A stretch of DNA of 64,000 nucleotides from DATIYF01 sp035517775 (lineage in GTDB: Bacteria; Acidobacteriota; Terriglobia; Terriglobales; Acidobacteriaceae). The notes under the pieces are model-generated. The model did not search any database. It had not been told where the DNA came from and saw only the letters and a program-made list of their open reading frames with translations. The position numbers and the translations under genes were made by a program. The stretch is taken from positions 23,256 through 87,255 of the forward strand of contig DATIYF010000093.1 in NCBI GenBank assembly GCA_035517775.1. Reading direction: 5' to 3'. This document shows, piece after piece, positions 8,605 to 19,461 of this stretch; the stretch's first letter is position 1, and each line of letters opens with the position of its first letter.

Positions 8605-9312
8605 CTATCCGCTCTGCCCGGCCGCGTTGCGAAAAGAAGCCAGAATCGGCTGCACCCGGTCGTGCACGTTGCCCAAACGGCACGCTTCCGCCTTTTTCTT
8701 GATTTCCTTGTCGTCCCTGGCAGCGTGGTTTTGAGAGGAGGATTGGTCTGGAGAGCGCTTGTGACGTTCCGCGAGCAAGATCGCCTTGAGCGTGGCCACT
8801 GACTCCTCCACCAGATTGTTCACCAGAATATAGTCGTACTTGGAGTAATTCTCAATCTCCCGGGAGGCCGTGACCAACCGGCGCTGGATTACCTCTTCCG
8901 CGTCAAGGCTGCGATTCCGCAGCCGCTTCTCCAATTCTCCCCGATTGGGAGGAAGAATGAAAATGCTGACCGCCTGGGGGATTTTCTTTTTGATCTGCTC
9001 TGCGCCTTGCACGTCAATATCGAGCAGCAGATCGCGTCCGGTCTCCTCAGCCTCGCGCAAGAAGCGGCGGGCAGTTCCATAGTAGTGGCCGAACACCTCG
9101 GCGTACTCGAGAAATTCATCTTTGCGGATCATCTCTTCGAACCCGGCGCGAGAGACGAAAAAATACTCGCGGCCATTTTGCTCGCTGCCCCGGGGCGGCC
9201 GCGTGGTGTAGGAAACCGAGAAGTACAGGTTGGGCACGATCTGGCGCACCTCATTCACCAGCGTGGATTTGCCGGAGCCGGAGGGCGCCGAAATGATGAA
9301 AACTCCGCTCAT
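8605..9312 (-). CDS. gmk: Guanylate kinase
   Basis: Cytoplasmic enzyme of 235 residues that phosphorylates GMP to GDP. The P-loop SAPSGSGKSTLV is at residues 8-19, followed by the GMP-binding segment SVSYTTRPPRGSEQNG and the GREYFFVS strand; LLDIDVQGAEQIK and IFILPPNRGELEKRL follow in the family order. The C-terminus extends by about 30 residues beyond the usual end (SPDQSSSQNHAARDDKEIKK onward), a poorly conserved basic tail. The ATG overlaps the stop of yicC by 4 bp (ATGA), so translation of the two is likely coupled. Confidence 0.95.
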   Translation of the reverse strand: MSGVFIISAPSGSGKSTLVNEVRQIVPNLYFSVSYTTRPPRGSEQNGREYFFVSRAGFEEMIRKDEFLEYAEVFGHYYGTARRFLREAEETGRDLLLDIDVQGAEQIKKKIPQAVSIFILPPNRGELEKRLRNRSLDAEEVIQRRLVTASREIENYSKYDYILVNNLVEESVATLKAILLAERHKRSPDQSSSQNHAARDDKEIKKKAEACRLGNVHDRVQPILASFRNAAGQSG

Positions 9313-10196
9313 TCGATGTTCTGCGCCTGCTCGCGGGCTTTCTCGATCTCGGATTTGATGACCAGGCCCATTTCGGTGATCTTCAGCGCTTCGCCCGCCA
9401 GGCCCGAAGTTTTGGAGAGCAGGGTGTTGGCTTCGCGGTTCATCTCTTGCAGCAGGAAGTCCATCTTCTTCCCCACTTCTCCGCCCTGGTTGAGCAGATC
9501 GAGGAAATGTCTCACGTGGGTTTGCAGGCGCACCAGTTCTTCCTGAATGTCGCTGCGGTCCACCAGCAGGGCGGCTTCCTGCATCACGCGCTCAGGTTCG
9601 GCTTGCGCGCCGACGAGCTCCTGCACGCGCGCGGCAAGCTTCTCCATATAATTCTTCAGCACTGCGTGCCGATGTTTCTCGACGCCGGTACTGGCTTCGA
9701 GCACGCGCGCCATGCGGGCGCGCAATTCCGCTTCGATGCCCCGGCCCTCTTCTTCCCGCATCTGGTTGAGACCGGCGAGCGCCTCTTCCGCCTTCTCGAG
9801 CACCGGCGCCTCCATGGCGGAGTTTCCCGCCGCGACGCCGGCTTCCAGGGCGCCGGGCAGGCGAAGCACAGCATTGAGATCAAGCGTGGCGGCCAGATCA
9901 AACTCGGCGGCGGCGGCGCGGAAGGCCTGGATGTAGCCGCTCACCAACGGCCGGTTCAAGGACACGCCCTCGCCGGCAGTGCGATCCAGGCTCAGCGTGA
10001 GTTCCACGTGGCCGCGCGCCAGCTTTTCTTTCAGCAGGCGGCGCAGCTTCATTTCGAGCGCGTCGCTTTCGGCAGGCAGGCGGAAGTGCAGATCAAGAAA
10101 GCGGTGATTTACCGATTTAAGGGAAAGGGAAAAGCTGAGCTGGCCGTTCACCTGGCCTTTCACCTGCGCGAAACCGGTCATGGAGCGGATGGGCAT
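9309..10196 (-). CDS. yicC: YicC-family endoribonuclease
   Basis: Protein of 295 residues of the YicC/YloC family; E. coli YicC has been linked to RNA degradation as an endoribonuclease. The N-terminal MPIRSMTGFAQVKGQ start and the C-terminal domain KKMDFLLQEMNREANTLLSK are both hallmarks. The start is set at the ATG just before RSMTGFA, giving the usual N-terminus; an ATG-like start eight codons upstream is less likely. The stop overlaps gmk by 4 bp. Confidence 0.92.
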   Translation of the reverse strand: MPIRSMTGFAQVKGQVNGQLSFSLSLKSVNHRFLDLHFRLPAESDALEMKLRRLLKEKLARGHVELTLSLDRTAGEGVSLNRPLVSGYIQAFRAAAAEFDLAATLDLNAVLRLPGALEAGVAAGNSAMEAPVLEKAEEALAGLNQMREEEGRGIEAELRARMARVLEASTGVEKHRHAVLKNYMEKLAARVQELVGAQAEPERVMQEAALLVDRSDIQEELVRLQTHVRHFLDLLNQGGEVGKKMDFLLQEMNREANTLLSKTSGLAGEALKITEMGLVIKSEIEKAREQAQNIE

Positions 10197-10227
10197 GAGC
10201 GCGGCTAACGGCTGATGCAAGATTTTC

Positions 10228-12087
10228 TCATTGTGCGGGCACTCCTGTCTTTAGTCCCGTGCTGGGAGGCTCGGCATCCACGAACTGCAAATTGTAGAGA
10301 CGGCGATAGGTGCCCAGGCGGCTCATCAGGTCCTCGTGCGTACCAATATCGCTGATGGTGCCGTTTTCCAGCACGACGATGCGGCTGGCGCGGCGCACAG
10401 TGGAAAGCCGGTGGGCGATCACCAGCACGGTGCGGCCGGCCATCAGGTTCTGCAGGGCGGATTGCACCAGGGCCTCCGACTCGCTGTCCAGCGCCGAAGT
10501 TGCCTCGTCGAGAATGAGGATAGGCGCATTCTTCAACAGGGCGCGGGCGATCGCGATCCGCTGGCGCTCGCCGCCCGAAAGCCGGATGCCTCGTTCGCCG
10601 ATCAGCGTGGCATAACCGGAGGGCAATTCCATGATGAAGTCGTGGGCGAGAGCCGCCCGGGCCGCCGCTTCTACAGCCTTCTGCGGCACTCCCGGCTGGC
10701 CGTAGGCAATGTTATTGCGCAAAGTATCGTTGAAGAGAACGGTTTCCTGAGTCACGATTCCGATTTGCGAGCGCAGCGAAGCCACGGTCACATCGCGGAC
10801 GTCGCGGCCATCAATCAGCAGGCCCCCTGCGGTCACGTCGAAGAACCGGGGAATCAGATGCACCAGCGTGCTCTTGCCCGCGCCGCTTGAGCCCACCACG
10901 GCGAGCACCTCGCCGGCCTTTACCTCCAGGTTCACGTCGCGCAGAATTTCGCGCGCCGCGTGACCGTTGCCCTCGTAGGAAAAACACGCATTTTCGAAGC
11001 GAATGCTTTGCGAGAATTTCGGCAGGGGCTTGGCGCCGGCCTTCTCGAGAACTTCATCCTCGGTATCCATGAAGCGGAACAGCTCGGAAGAGGCGCCCAG
11101 GGCCTGCTGAAAGTTGTTATAGAACAGAGCGAATTTGCGGACGGGGTTATACAGGCTGAAAACGGAGGCAATAAAGGCGGCAAAAATTCCCAGCGTCATG
11201 CTGCCATGGGCCACCTGGCCGCGTCCCAGCAACAAGAGCAGCGCGATGCCGATGGCGCCGAAAATATCCATGAGCGGCGAGCTGATGGCGGCCGCTGCTA
11301 CCGAGCGCAGGTTGGCGCGAAACAGCCGCTGCGCCCCGCTGCGGAAGCGCGCGATCTCCCACGATTCCATGCTGAAGGCTTTGACGATGCGGTTGCCGGT
11401 GATGGTCTCCTGCAGAATGTTCTGGATGTCGGCCAGTTTGTCCTGGCCGGTGCGGGTGGTATGCCGGACCCTCCGCCCGATCTTGCGCGCCGAATAAATG
11501 ATGAAGGGAATGAACAGCAGCAATACCCAGGCGAGGCTGCGGCCGAGGGCGACCACGGCAATCACGGTGAAAACGAAGGTGAAGAGCTGCTGCAAGAATT
11601 CCGCCAGCACGCTCGACATGGCGTATTGCACCCGCTCGATGTCGTTGATGATGGTCGAAACCAGGGTGCCGGTGGTGTGTTCCTGAAAGAACGCGGCCGA
11701 GCGCCGCAGCACCGAATCGTAGAGATGATTGCGCAGGTCGGTAATCATGCCGTAGCCGGCATAATTCACCAGGTAGGTTCCCGAATAATCCAGCAGGCCC
11801 TTGAGGATGGTGGCGGCGACCAGGGCGAAAGCGACGATGGTCCATGCGTTGTGCAGATGCGAAGGCACAAAACTCTGCAGATAGATCACGCGATGCGTGC
11901 CCGGAATGGTGAGGAGCTGAATATTCTCCGAGCCGGTGGAGGGATTCAGTACGCGGTCAAAAACCGGCCGCAACAAAACCCAGCGAAAAGCTTCCAGCAG
12001 GCCCACCGCGGCCAGCAGCACCACGGACGACAGCAGCTGCCACCAATAGGGAATGACGTAGCGCAGAAGCCGCGTCAGTTGCCGCAT
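10228..12087 (-). CDS. msbA: MsbA-like ABC exporter
   Basis: Half-size ABC transporter of 619 residues, a homodimeric exporter of the MsbA group that flips lipid A or other amphiphiles across the inner membrane. Residues 15-310 are the six-helix membrane domain; residues 350-600 are the ATPase with Walker A VVGSSGAGKSTLVH, signature LSGGERQRIAIARALL, Walker B ILILDEATSALDSE and the H-loop VIAHRLSTV. Length is normal. It sits 102 bp after the uracil-DNA glycosylase gene and 31 bp before yicC on the same strand. MsbA is assigned by similarity; a multidrug or other lipid substrate is possible. Confidence 0.85.
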   Translation of the reverse strand: MRQLTRLLRYVIPYWWQLLSSVVLLAAVGLLEAFRWVLLRPVFDRVLNPSTGSENIQLLTIPGTHRVIYLQSFVPSHLHNAWTIVAFALVAATILKGLLDYSGTYLVNYAGYGMITDLRNHLYDSVLRRSAAFFQEHTTGTLVSTIINDIERVQYAMSSVLAEFLQQLFTFVFTVIAVVALGRSLAWVLLLFIPFIIYSARKIGRRVRHTTRTGQDKLADIQNILQETITGNRIVKAFSMESWEIARFRSGAQRLFRANLRSVAAAAISSPLMDIFGAIGIALLLLLGRGQVAHGSMTLGIFAAFIASVFSLYNPVRKFALFYNNFQQALGASSELFRFMDTEDEVLEKAGAKPLPKFSQSIRFENACFSYEGNGHAAREILRDVNLEVKAGEVLAVVGSSGAGKSTLVHLIPRFFDVTAGGLLIDGRDVRDVTVASLRSQIGIVTQETVLFNDTLRNNIAYGQPGVPQKAVEAAARAALAHDFIMELPSGYATLIGERGIRLSGGERQRIAIARALLKNAPILILDEATSALDSESEALVQSALQNLMAGRTVLVIAHRLSTVRRASRIVVLENGTISDIGTHEDLMSRLGTYRRLYNLQFVDAEPPSTGLKTGVPAQ

Positions 12088-12189
12088 GAGGCGGCCTCGC
12101 GGGGCGATAAGCGCAACACTGCTGTGGGCGCTGGCATGTGTGGCAAAGGATTATTTTACTGCAGTTGCCAAGCTGCAGCCGTTGTGGGT

Positions 12190-12996
12190 TCAGATGCTTT
12201 TCCGGGGAGCCTGCAGACCCAACTGCTTCATCACCCGCTGCAGGTCTTTCCAGGCCTCGCCCTTTTGCCGGGGATCACGCAGAAGAAACGCCGGGTGATA
12301 GGTTACGGCCAGCCGGGTGCCGCGAAAGTCATACCAGCGGCCGCGCAACTCGGCCATGGGAGCGTTGATAGCGAGCAAAGTCTTGGCGGCCACCGCGCCC
12401 AGAGCGACGATGACCCTGGGCTTGATGGCCTCGATCTGCCGCAGCAGGAAAGGGGAGCAGGTTTCGCACTCGTCGCGTTCAGGAGTGCGGTTGCCGGGCG
12501 GGCGGCACTTGATGATGTTGGCGATATAGACCTGCTCGCGGCGCAGACCCATGGCCTTGATCATGTTGGTGAGCAACTGGCCGGCCCGGCCCACGAAAGG
12601 CTCGCCCTGTTCGTCTTCATCGGCGCCCGGGGCCTCGCCAATGAACATGAGTTGGGCGCGCGGGTCGCCCACGCCAAAGACGATCTGTTTGCGCCCCTGC
12701 TTGTGCAACCGGCAGCGGGTGCACTCGCCCAGATCTTCACGGATGACGCGCAAAGCCTGGGCGGGATCGGAAACACCGGATTCGGGTTTGGGCGCGGCGA
12801 AAAGATCGCTGTCATCGGCAACGGGAACGCTGACTACAGCCTTCGGGTTCGGCATGGGCTCGGGAGTTACAGGCTCGGCCGGGTCGGCTTCTTCGGGGCC
12901 CGGCCGGAGGTAAAAATCATAAATGCCAAGCTCGTTGTAATAGCGGATGCGGGCGGCCAGTGACCGCCGCAGTTCGGGATCGAGAGCGCCTGGCAT
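12190..12996 (-). CDS. Family 4 uracil-DNA glycosylase
   Basis: DNA repair enzyme of 268 residues that removes uracil from DNA. Visible are the iron-sulfur cluster cysteines (GECTRCRLHKQGRKQ, then IIKCRPPGNRTPERDECETC), the catalytic motif GEAPGADEDEQGEPFVGRAG and the HPAFLLRDP motif near the C-terminus. A Pro/Glu-rich linker of about 60 residues precedes the catalytic core (PEEADPAEPVTPEPMPNPK). The start is the ATG at MPGALDPELRRSL. It is the first gene of the minus-strand run that continues into msbA, yicC and gmk. Confidence 0.9.
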   Translation of the reverse strand: MPGALDPELRRSLAARIRYYNELGIYDFYLRPGPEEADPAEPVTPEPMPNPKAVVSVPVADDSDLFAAPKPESGVSDPAQALRVIREDLGECTRCRLHKQGRKQIVFGVGDPRAQLMFIGEAPGADEDEQGEPFVGRAGQLLTNMIKAMGLRREQVYIANIIKCRPPGNRTPERDECETCSPFLLRQIEAIKPRVIVALGAVAAKTLLAINAPMAELRGRWYDFRGTRLAVTYHPAFLLRDPRQKGEAWKDLQRVMKQLGLQAPRKSI

Positions 12997-13078
12997 CAAA
13001 CCGGTTTAATGTACCTCGCCGCGCCCTGAGGAAACCAGAGGGTTCTTCGAACGCAGGCGCACAGGAAGGATCTTGCCG

Positions 13079-14479
13079 CTATGGGTGGGCGGTGCCGGCG
13101 GAATGCCCGCTCTGAGGACCGGAGGAGGAGCGCATGCGGCTGAGCATCTGGTAAATGGTATTGCGGCCAATGCCCAGAATTTCTGCTGCCCGGGCCTTAT
13201 TGCCATGCACGCGATTGAGCACGCGCAGCAGGTGGCGGCGCTCCAGTTCCTGCAGGGGCAGCAGTTCTTCTTCGGCGGCTTCCTTGGCGGGCGGCGGAGT
13301 ATGAAATACCTCAGGCAGATCGGGTAAATCAATCACGGCGCCGGCCGCCATAATGCAGCTGCCGCTGATTACATTTTCCAGCTCGCGAACATTACCGGGC
13401 CAGTCATGCTCGGCCAGCCGGGCCTGCGCCCGGCGGGTTATGCCGCTGATATTTTTGTTGTAGAGCGCGGAGTACTTCTCCAGGAAGTGCCGCTGCAGCA
13501 AGGGCAGGTCTTCTTTGCGCTGGCTCAGGCTGGGGACGGAAATCTCGACCACCGACAGGCGGTAAAACAGGTCTTCCCGGAATTGCCCCTCGGCCACCAT
13601 TTTTCTCAAATCGCGATGGGTGGCCGCCACTACTCGCACGTCCACCCGGTGGCGGACGGGCGAGCCTACCCGCTGCACCTCGTGGTTCTGCAAGACCCGC
13701 AGCAGCTTGGCCTGTGCGGCCAGAGGCAACTCTCCCACTTCATCCAGAAAAACGGTGCCGCCGTTGGCGTACTCAAACACGCCCGCCTTATCGGCTACGG
13801 CGCCGGTGAATGCGCCCTTCACGTAGCCGAACAATTCGCTTTCCAGCAAAGTTTCGACCAGGGCGGCGCAGTTGCAGACTGCGAACGGCGCCTTGACTGC
13901 CGGGCTCAGATCATGCAGGGCGTGGGCCACCAGCTCTTTTCCTGTGCCCGTCGGGCCGGCCACCAGTACCGTGCGGAAGTGGGGCGCAATGCGCCGGATC
14001 TTGGCGAACACCTCCAGCATGACCGGGCTGCGGCCGATCATTCCGCCGAACTGGTAAGTATTCATGAGTTCAAAATCCAGGCGAAGGATTTTTTCGCGCA
14101 GCCGGGCCTGCGCAACCAGATTGCGAACCAGGGCGCGAAACTTGGCGTCGTCCAGCGGCTTGGGAAGATATTCGCAAGCGCCCCGCCGCACCGCATCCAC
14201 CGCAGCCTCCGGCGAGTACTGCCGGGTAATCAGCACCACGTCTGCGCCCGGGTCTTTGCTCAGAATCTGGTCCATCAGCTCCAGGCCGGTCATTCCGGGA
14301 AGCTCAACGCTCGAAAGAACAATTCGCGGGCGCAACTGCAGGAAGCGCTCCAAAGCTGATTCAGAGTTGGAGGCAAAGAACAAATCAACGTCTTCTCCGG
14401 CCAGGGTCCTGGAAATTAAGCCGGCGCTCTCGGTGTCATCATCCACCACGAGCACAGACAACTTCGCGTGGTCTTTCAC
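13079..14479 (-). CDS. Sigma-54-dependent activator with degenerate receiver
   Basis: NtrC-type enhancer-binding protein of 466 residues from a GTG start (a longer start at 14557 would add 26 residues unlike any domain). Residues 8-120 are a receiver domain: acidic pair VVDDD at 11-15 and PKPLD lysine are kept, but the phosphoacceptor position reads RPRIVLSSVELPGMTG, with Ser57 where Asp is expected. The AAA+ domain follows with Walker A AGPTGTGKELVAHALH, the sigma-54 contact GAFTGA and FLDEVGELPLAAQAKLL. A Fis-type helix-turn-helix ends the protein (GNKARAAEILGIGRNTIYQM). Its target promoters are not evident. It lies downstream of kdpC, separated by about 310 bp. Confidence 0.88.
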   Translation of the reverse strand: MKDHAKLSVLVVDDDTESAGLISRTLAGEDVDLFFASNSESALERFLQLRPRIVLSSVELPGMTGLELMDQILSKDPGADVVLITRQYSPEAAVDAVRRGACEYLPKPLDDAKFRALVRNLVAQARLREKILRLDFELMNTYQFGGMIGRSPVMLEVFAKIRRIAPHFRTVLVAGPTGTGKELVAHALHDLSPAVKAPFAVCNCAALVETLLESELFGYVKGAFTGAVADKAGVFEYANGGTVFLDEVGELPLAAQAKLLRVLQNHEVQRVGSPVRHRVDVRVVAATHRDLRKMVAEGQFREDLFYRLSVVEISVPSLSQRKEDLPLLQRHFLEKYSALYNKNISGITRRAQARLAEHDWPGNVRELENVISGSCIMAAGAVIDLPDLPEVFHTPPPAKEAAEEELLPLQELERRHLLRVLNRVHGNKARAAEILGIGRNTIYQMLSRMRSSSGPQSGHSAGTAHP

Positions 14480-14793
14480 CGTGTTGCCCCAGGTTGAGAA
14501 CGTGAAAACCAACGGCGTTACGGGGGGTTGGATAGCAGCTGGAAACACGACGATCAAAAGGATGGAGACAGCTCAGCGTCATGGCCCCCCCTCGAACCAT
14601 GTCACACCGCCTCTGCAACCTTGTGCCCTGCCGGGCTCCGGCGACGGGCCCTTGATTAAACCTAAAGGTAAAGACCGGAAGCGCGCCTGTGCGACAATTT
14701 TACTCCTGTTACGAATTCAGGAACGCAACTGGTAAACATCGCTGGCGCGAAACCGGAGACTGACAGTGCGGAGCTGTCAATGTGAGGCCCGGC
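14480..14793. other. 314 bp without a confident gene
   Basis: The stretch between the sigma-54 activator and kdpC holds no confident coding sequence. It contains a small inverted repeat (GACAG-tgcgga-GCTGTC near 14761-14778) just beyond the kdpC stop, which may act as a weak terminator or processing site. A sigma-54-like hexamer pair is present but its spacing is wrong (see rejected items). Confidence 0.5.
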
Positions 14794-15372
14794 TTATCTT
14801 GCGGCCGGCGGAAATGCCGCATCCAACGCCAGATTCAGTTCGAGTACATTGACGCGGGGTTCTCCCAGAAAACCCAGCTGACGGCTCCGGGTATATTTCG
14901 CGGCCAGGGCGCGCACTGCTCCTTCGCTGGCGCCGCGCGCCTGCGCAATGCGCGGAATCTGGAACGCGGCCGCGGCGGGGGTGATATCAGGGTCGAATCC
15001 TGAAGCCGAAGTCGTGACCAGATCAATGGGGACCGGTTTGCCGGGATCATCGGACTGGTCCGCGGCCACATCAGCCTTCACCCGGTCAATCAGCTTCTGG
15101 TTGGTGGGGCCGAGATTGGAGCCGCCGGAATTGGCTGCGTCGTAGCCGTTCCCGGCAGCCGAGGGACGGGAGTGGAAGTAGCCGGGGCCGGAGAACCCCT
15201 GGCCGATAAGGCGCGAGCCGATCAGCTGCCCGTTCTGCACGATGAGTTCGCCGTTGGCCTTGGCGGGAAAGATGAGTTGGGCCAGGCCGGTCACTACCAG
15301 GGGGTAGATGACGCCGAGCAGAACCGTGGTCGCGACGGTCATATAAATCGAAATCAGCAGATTTTTCTTCAT
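14794..15372 (-). CDS. kdpC: Potassium-transporting ATPase KdpC subunit
   Basis: Small subunit (192 residues) of the Kdp high-affinity K+ uptake ATPase; it has one N-terminal transmembrane helix and a periplasmic domain that stabilises the KdpA-KdpB complex. Signature segments include GQGFSGPGYFHSRPSAAG, YDAANSGGSNLGPTN and, near the C-terminus, PRVNVLELNLALDA. It follows kdpB by 11 bp and is the last gene of kdpFABC. Length is normal. Confidence 0.96.
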   Translation of the reverse strand: MKKNLLISIYMTVATTVLLGVIYPLVVTGLAQLIFPAKANGELIVQNGQLIGSRLIGQGFSGPGYFHSRPSAAGNGYDAANSGGSNLGPTNQKLIDRVKADVAADQSDDPGKPVPIDLVTTSASGFDPDITPAAAAFQIPRIAQARGASEGAVRALAAKYTRSRQLGFLGEPRVNVLELNLALDAAFPPAAR

Positions 15373-15383
15373 GGCAAACTTCC

Positions 15384-17477
<2,094 letters not shown>

Positions 17478-17486
17478 ATCCTGTCC

Positions 17487-19262
17487 TCAGAAGGTCTTGC
17501 CTGCGGCCATCAACAAGTGTTCGAGGATGGGGCCGAGGCTCAAAGCGGGGAAAAACGTGAGCGCACCCACGATCAGAATCACGCCGATCAGAAGCACCGT
17601 AAATAATGGCGTGGTCACGGGGAAGGTGCCGAGCGAGGGCGGCACAAATTTCTTCTGCGCCAGATTGCCGGCGATGGCCAGCATGGGAATAATCATCAGA
17701 AAGCGGCCGGCCAGCATGGTGATGGCGCCGGCGGTGTTGTACCAGAGCGTGTTGGTGGTCAGTCCGGCAAATGCGGAGCCGTTGTTGCCGGCTTGCGAGG
17801 TGAAAGAATACAGAATCTCGCTCAGCCCATGCGGACCGGCATTCAAAATGCTGGAAGTGCCAAAGTTTGCGACCGCCGAAATTGCTGAGAAGCCGAGAAT
17901 CACCAGGGGAAAGATGAGAATGACCAGCATGGCCATCTTGACGTCGTAGGCTTCGATTTTTTTGCCGAGATACTCGGGTGTTCGGCCCACCATCAGCCCG
18001 GCGATGAAGACGGCGAGAACGATATCAATCAGCATGCCGTACATTCCCGCGCCCACCCCGCCGAAGATCACTTCGCTGAGCATGATGTTCACCAGGGGGA
18101 CCAAGCCGCCGAGCGGAGTGAACGAATCATGCCAGCCATTGATGGCGCCGCAGCTGGCATCGGTAGTGACCGTGGCCCACAGGGCGGTGTTGGCGATGCC
18201 AAAGCGGACTTCCTTGCCTTCCATGTTGCCGCCTGCCTGCACGGCCGTGGCTCTCTGGTCGGTGCCGGCGAGCAGGGGATTGCCGCGAGCCTCCGCCCAA
18301 TAGGCAACGCTCACGCCCACGAGAAACAGAATCGCCATGGCGGCCCAGACTGCCCAGCCGTGGCGCTGCGAGCCGGTCATCCGGCCCAGAGTGTAAGTAA
18401 GGCCACCGCCTATGGCGAAAATCGAGACCAACTCAATCAGGTTCGAGAGCGGCGTCGGGTTTTCATAGGGATGCGAGCTGTTGGCGTTGAAAAAGCCCCC
18501 GCCGTTGGTGCCCAACTCCTTGATGATCTCCTGTGAGGCGACCGGCCCCTGCGCAATGGTTTGATCGGTGACCGTCTGAGTAACCGTCTTGCCGTCGGGA
18601 CCCGTGGTCTGCACCTTCATGGGCTCGACCAGCTTGGCTGTGTCATAGGGCTTCAGATTCTGGACCACGCCCTGCGAAACCAGCACCAGCGCCCCGATGA
18701 TGCACACGGGCAGCAGAACCCACAAATTGCAGCGGACAAGGTCAACCCAGAAGTTGCCGATGGTCTGCATCTGCCGGCGGGCAACGCCCCGGATAAAGGC
18801 GATAGCCAGCACGATGCCCACCGCTGCCGACATGAAATTGTGATAGGCGAGGCCGGCCATCTGGGTGAAGTAGCTCATCGTGGTCTCGCCGGAGTAGTTC
18901 TGCCAGTTGGTGTTGGTGGTGAATGAAGCGGCGGTGTTGAATGCCAGCGCCGAGGGGCTGACCGCCCCAAGCTTCTGCGGATTGAATGGCAGATGCCCCT
19001 GCAGCCGCTCCATCGCGTACAGCACGATCATCGAGACCAGACTGAACAGCAGCATGGAGATGGCATACTCGGTCCAGGGCATCTCGTGGTTTTCATCCAC
19101 GCCCGTCACCCGGTACAAAAGCTTCTCCAGCGGGCGCAATAGCGGATCGAGGAAGGTCTTTTCCCGGTTGAAGACCCGCGTCATGAAAATGCCCACGGGC
19201 TTGGTGACCAGAAATACCAGCAGAAGAAACAGAAAGATTTGGAACCAGCCATTTGCGGTCAT
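17487..19262 (-). CDS. kdpA: Potassium-transporting ATPase KdpA subunit
   Basis: K+-binding channel-like subunit (591 residues) with about ten transmembrane helices. The four pore-loop segments of the family can be seen: NTAASFTTNTNWQNYSGE, the ELGTNGGGFFNANSSHPYEN loop, VTTDASCGAINGWHDSFTP, and the SQAGNNGSAFAGLTTNT loop. The start is the ATG of MTANGWFQIFLF, one base after the kdpF stop codon; the longer frame upstream overlaps kdpF and is rejected. It starts the main part of the operon kdpA-kdpB-kdpC. Confidence 0.97.
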   Translation of the reverse strand: MTANGWFQIFLFLLLVFLVTKPVGIFMTRVFNREKTFLDPLLRPLEKLLYRVTGVDENHEMPWTEYAISMLLFSLVSMIVLYAMERLQGHLPFNPQKLGAVSPSALAFNTAASFTTNTNWQNYSGETTMSYFTQMAGLAYHNFMSAAVGIVLAIAFIRGVARRQMQTIGNFWVDLVRCNLWVLLPVCIIGALVLVSQGVVQNLKPYDTAKLVEPMKVQTTGPDGKTVTQTVTDQTIAQGPVASQEIIKELGTNGGGFFNANSSHPYENPTPLSNLIELVSIFAIGGGLTYTLGRMTGSQRHGWAVWAAMAILFLVGVSVAYWAEARGNPLLAGTDQRATAVQAGGNMEGKEVRFGIANTALWATVTTDASCGAINGWHDSFTPLGGLVPLVNIMLSEVIFGGVGAGMYGMLIDIVLAVFIAGLMVGRTPEYLGKKIEAYDVKMAMLVILIFPLVILGFSAISAVANFGTSSILNAGPHGLSEILYSFTSQAGNNGSAFAGLTTNTLWYNTAGAITMLAGRFLMIIPMLAIAGNLAQKKFVPPSLGTFPVTTPLFTVLLIGVILIVGALTFFPALSLGPILEHLLMAAGKTF

Positions 19263-19263
19263 A

Positions 19264-19353
19264 TCAGAACTTCTCCGGACGCAGCAGCGCATACAGCAGA
19301 TACGCGCCGGTTAGCACGCTGATGGTAAGCATGATCAGGGATTCCAGACTCAT
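19264..19353 (-). CDS. kdpF: KdpF small subunit
   Basis: A 29-residue single-helix protein with sequence MSLESLIMLTISVLTGAYLL followed by YALLRPEKF. The hydrophobic helix and the Y-A-L-L-x-P/A-E-x-F ending are those of KdpF, which stabilises the Kdp complex in the membrane. Its stop is separated from the kdpA ATG by one base, the usual coupling. The ATG has GGGCGAG upstream. Too short for most automated callers. Confidence 0.9.
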   Translation of the reverse strand: MSLESLIMLTISVLTGAYLLYALLRPEKF

Positions 19354-19360
19354 CTCGCCC

Positions 19361-19447
19361 TCACTTCATGCGCTCGCAAAAGCGCACGTACACAATGGAC
19401 AGAATGAAGAATGCGACGGTAACGACAATCCACAGCAGATCCTGCAT
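19361..19447 (-). pseudogene. Frameshifted small membrane ORF before kdpF
   Basis: The minus strand encodes LLWIVVTVAFFILSIVYVRF and then CERMK before a TGA at 19361-19363, a single transmembrane helix ending in a short basic tail, as seen in small proteins that often precede kdpF in other bacteria. The nearest ATG with a ribosome-binding site (GGGAGA, ATG at 19446-19448) is one base out of frame, so the gene is either broken by a single-base insertion, misread, or starts at a non-standard codon such as CTG at 19435 or 19432. The protein family recall is from memory. Confidence 0.5.
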
Positions 19448-19461
19448 GAAGGCTCTCCCTT

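Noticed and set aside
10960..12963. A 667-codon plus-strand open frame
   Set aside because: It lies antisense to msbA and the uracil-DNA glycosylase gene, both well supported by motifs, and has no domain of its own; long antisense frames are common in GC-rich DNA.
14615..14628. Sigma-54-like promoter motif (GGGCAC-AAGG-TTGC, minus strand) upstream of the sigma-54 activator
   Set aside because: The GG to GC spacing is one base too short for a -24/-12 promoter, and the first base is G in place of T.
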